Shown: one piece after another, positions 61,633 through 64,000 of the stretch
Layout: each line of letters starts with the position of its first letter
How positions within the stretch are numbered: the stretch's first letter is position 1
NCBI GenBank assembly: GCA_902729315.2
Contig: LR746268.1
Span: 6,679,501 to 6,743,500 of the forward strand
DNA length: 64,000 nt
Direction: 5' to 3'
DNA from: Spirodela intermedia
Lineage: Eukaryota; Streptophyta; Magnoliopsida; Alismatales; Araceae
Notes under the pieces: generated by a model
Seen by the model: only the letters and a program-made list of their open reading frames with translations
Told to the model about the DNA's origin: nothing
Database searches by the model: none
Translations under genes and position numbers: made by a program

Positions 61633-64000
61633 GGAACACATCGCTCTCGGCAGATCCTCTGCAAATTCGGCAAGCTTGGCAGATGGAAAGCTGCTCAGAG
61701 AGGGCTGAGAATACCAACAGGAGGGGGATGATGAAAGCCGCCCACCACCGGAAATACTAACAGAGGGCCCTCGCAACCCATTGATTGCCATTCTTGGCAG
61801 TGTTCCTCCGTCACCCAAGGCTTGCCATTCCTCCGGTTCCCCATCTTCATGGTGGCTGGGGGAGCCATGGAATCAGATGCCCAGATGCACCCGCCCACTG
61901 GGTGTCTGAGCTCGTAATCTCCTCCTCCGTGAGGAACGTGTTTAACTTCACCTACTGTAAGATTCCTCATCTGAATCCGTCCCCTCGATATTCACGTCCT
62001 TATCCGTTGACTTTAATCCTAATTGTACATATAGCATCCGTACAAGCGTGTGGAAGATAGAAAAATTAGCCGAGCAGAAGGGAAACGTGGGCTTGAGTCA
62101 AAGTCTCTGACTCTAGCTCCGACTCTGACTGCGCCGTCTTAACATCCTCCCTCAGGGGGCACGGATCTGCCGGCCTAATGGGTAACGAGCTTCTCGACGC
62201 GCGCTTTACGTTTGCCACTATCATTAGGGAAGCTCGTTTTCTATGATCCCTTCCTCTTCCTTAATGCCGGTCGATGGCGTCAAATTTCTTGACTCTGAGT
62301 CTGAGGAGGGAGAGCCTCTCTCTCTCTCTCTCTGTGATGTTGTCTTTCAATCTTCTTCGTTGACGTTGAATAGGGCAATAGGAACGTAGAGTGCATGGTT
62401 TCCATTCGGTATGGTTTGGATGTGTGCAGAGAAAATGAAGGAAAGACCCAAGTGGGCTCAGTAAATGCCCTCAATAATGACGTACGCTGTGCAAGTGATT
62501 GATGGAAATAACATTCATATCTGCGGGTACAATTAATTGAGATTCGGTGGATGATGACGACGGTGATGACGATAACTATGACTTTAAAATGGACGCTCGC
62601 CGGATGTTCTCCAAGACCGAGTCACCATCGAATCCTACGTCCTCTCTCTCTCTCTCTCTCCCTCTCTTGAGGTGGGAGGACATCCCAAGAAGCCAACTTG
62701 GGCGGCCCTCACGGCCCAGCTCACGGGGAAGTATTCCTACGCTATTCACGTCTTGGCCGATTTCGCAGAGTAATCGATGGCGGTCCCGGGCCCAACACGC
62801 CAACCAGGCCAACAGCAATCTCAAGCTGTGTTCCCACGACCCCCAGGAACCCCTCATCCGCTGCCCGTCCTCCCCTTCTCCGTTTAGGACGACGACGGAT
62901 GGTGAAGACATCGGGGCTCGGCCGTCGTCATTGATTAGTCGCCTGATTATGTGCATGTGGTCCGAAGAACGAAGCCCAAGCGACATTCTCCGGCCATTGA
63001 TGGAGGGGAGGAGCTCCCTATACACAGCAAAATTCTACCGACAGTAGCCCAACATTCTCCATGCATTAATTACGTGATAGATAATGAAAACCATAGCGTT
63101 AATAGGAGAACAACCAACGTTATCCAGGACACTACTCTAACAAGTTGACGGAGGGACAGAAGAAACCGAGAGGAGTGAGAGAGAGTGAGTGAGTGAGTGA
63201 GTGAGAGAGAGAGAGAGAGAGAGAGAGAAGTACACCAAAGGATAAATGAATAACGGAAACCGTAAGATTCATGGAGCTGTACGACGGAGGGGGGGAGTTG
63301 GGTGGGACTGCCGAGTTCAACTTGGCTGCTGTGTCTTATTTATTCTCCACTTGCCGGGCGAGCGGTGATGGGGGAGGAGGTGGTGGTGGTGGTGGTCAGC
63401 TTAATTACTCGAGGCCGAAAGGGACCAGACTTGCTATTTCTGAACCGGAGGGTGCCCCATGCAAGAATTCCCACCCATCACATTTATTCCCTACGCGTAG
63501 GTTGCCGAGGGCATGAATTTCCGTCCGCCATGACGAAGAGGAACCCTGGTTTCTCACGATAGGTTTAGTTCTTTTGGTCTCCCTCCGCCCCTTCCCCCGC
63601 CTCTCTCTCTCTCACTCTAGATTTCGGGAGCGACAACCGCCAGTAATGGGTTCACGCGAGAGCCTTAGCGATCCTTCTAGCTTGGTAAAATGGAGCATCC
63701 CTGTGGGCATCTTTAGACTCTCTCGATTTCTCTTGAGGAGCAGAGATTCTGGAAGTTCGAGTGTTAGGAGTGGGTGAGAGCGAGCTGCGGCCGCTTTCCT
63801 CTTCCCACGTCGGCAAGGGTTCACATGACGAATGGGGAGAAAAGCATGCTACGTGTCTCTCCTCACGGGTAGTGTAGGATTCACGTGTGAGACATCGGAC
63901 TCTCCCATGATTCTTCATAGGACTCTCTCCGAAACTCTTCACGTGTAGCGCTCACACGGCCTCGTCTTTAAATAACAGAAAGCATGAAACAATGGTGAAG
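61633..64000. other. 3' spacer with no supported gene
   Basis: This region lies beyond the NYN gene. Open frames at 62547-63047 and 63271-63562 (plus) and 62576-63025 (minus) have no recognised domain and low-complexity content. A short TC run is at about 62312-62332 and a GAGT/GA repeat at 63174-63229. A gene could begin beyond 64000. Nothing else is supported. Confidence 0.5.
63174..63229 (+). repeat. Compound (GAGT)n/(GA)n microsatellite
   Basis: GAGA, then several GAGT units, then a pure GA run, in an otherwise gene-free segment. Confidence 0.85.

Noticed and set aside
62547-63047. 166-codon plus-strand frame in the right-hand spacer
   Set aside because: It begins with an Asp-rich run, has a Ser/Leu low-complexity stretch from CT repeats, an equally long antisense frame, and no recognisable domain.
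1-64000. Prokaryote-type systems (CRISPR arrays, phage, operons, toxin-antitoxin)
   Set aside because: The window has spliced plant genes throughout; no direct-repeat/spacer arrays or operon structure are present.

Overview
This is a nuclear window from a flowering plant. Every recognisable gene is a plant family (FAR1-related, Alfin-like PHD, ferric-chelate reductase, CHIP, ER small heat-shock protein), coding regions are cut by GT-AG introns, introns and spacers are AT-rich, and (GA)n/(CT)n microsatellites are abundant. Several exons are very GC-rich (the ANTH gene, the sHSP, fructokinase exon 2). With the roughly 5 kb gene spacing and the lack of any intact transposon, this suggests a compact, possibly monocot, genome. 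The species is inference only.

Layout from left to right: (1) 0.4-14.1 kb, minus: a 16-exon SART3/Prp24-type U4/U6 snRNP recycling factor. (2) 14.6-15.3 kb, minus: an ER-type small heat-shock protein with one intron and a heat-shock element, divergent from (3) a 4-exon fructokinase, plus, 15.9-18.1 kb. (4) 18.9-19.9 kb, plus: an intronless ANTH/AP180-like clathrin assembly protein, convergent with (5) 20.4-22.6 kb, minus: a 6-exon GGQ-domain organellar peptidyl-tRNA hydrolase/release-factor-like protein. (6) 23.1-26.6 kb, minus: a 5-exon Alfin-like PHD protein, divergent from (7) 27.3-28.8 kb, plus: a 76-aa Pet100-like membrane protein. (8) 29.5-31.7 kb, minus: an intronless FAR1-related (domesticated MULE transposase) protein. 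(9) 32.8-36.2 kb, minus: a 9-exon ferric reductase of the FRO6/FRO7 type, divergent from (10) 37.8-44.3 kb, plus: the TPR/U-box E3 ligase CHIP in 8 exons. (11) 44.9-46.2 kb, minus: an intronless type II membrane methyltransferase-like protein. (12) 49.1-about 50.2 kb, minus: a START-domain lipid-binding protein whose first exon could not be settled. (13) 52.2-61.6 kb, plus: a 10-exon YacP-like NYN-domain protein.

Exon joins were read by hand from GT/AG borders and checked for phase. The assembled proteins are 840, 183, 336, 325, 222, 260, 76, 714, 735, 279, 437 and 278 aa for genes 1-11 and 13. The genes are unrelated housekeeping or stress genes, not a functional cluster. Two functional themes recur: proteostasis and heat stress (ER sHSP, CHIP) and organelle functions (GGQ protein, Pet100-like, FRO6/7-type, NYN nuclease).

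I saw no CRISPR, rRNA, convincing tRNA, virus, or prokaryote-type system. The most notable non-genic structures are a 76/78-bp tandem duplication in the FRO/CHIP spacer, a pair of G-boxes in the Alfin/Pet100 bidirectional promoter, and long GA/CT tracts at promoters, UTRs and one splice donor. Two spacers, 46.3-49.1 kb and 61.6-64.0 kb, hold no gene I can support.
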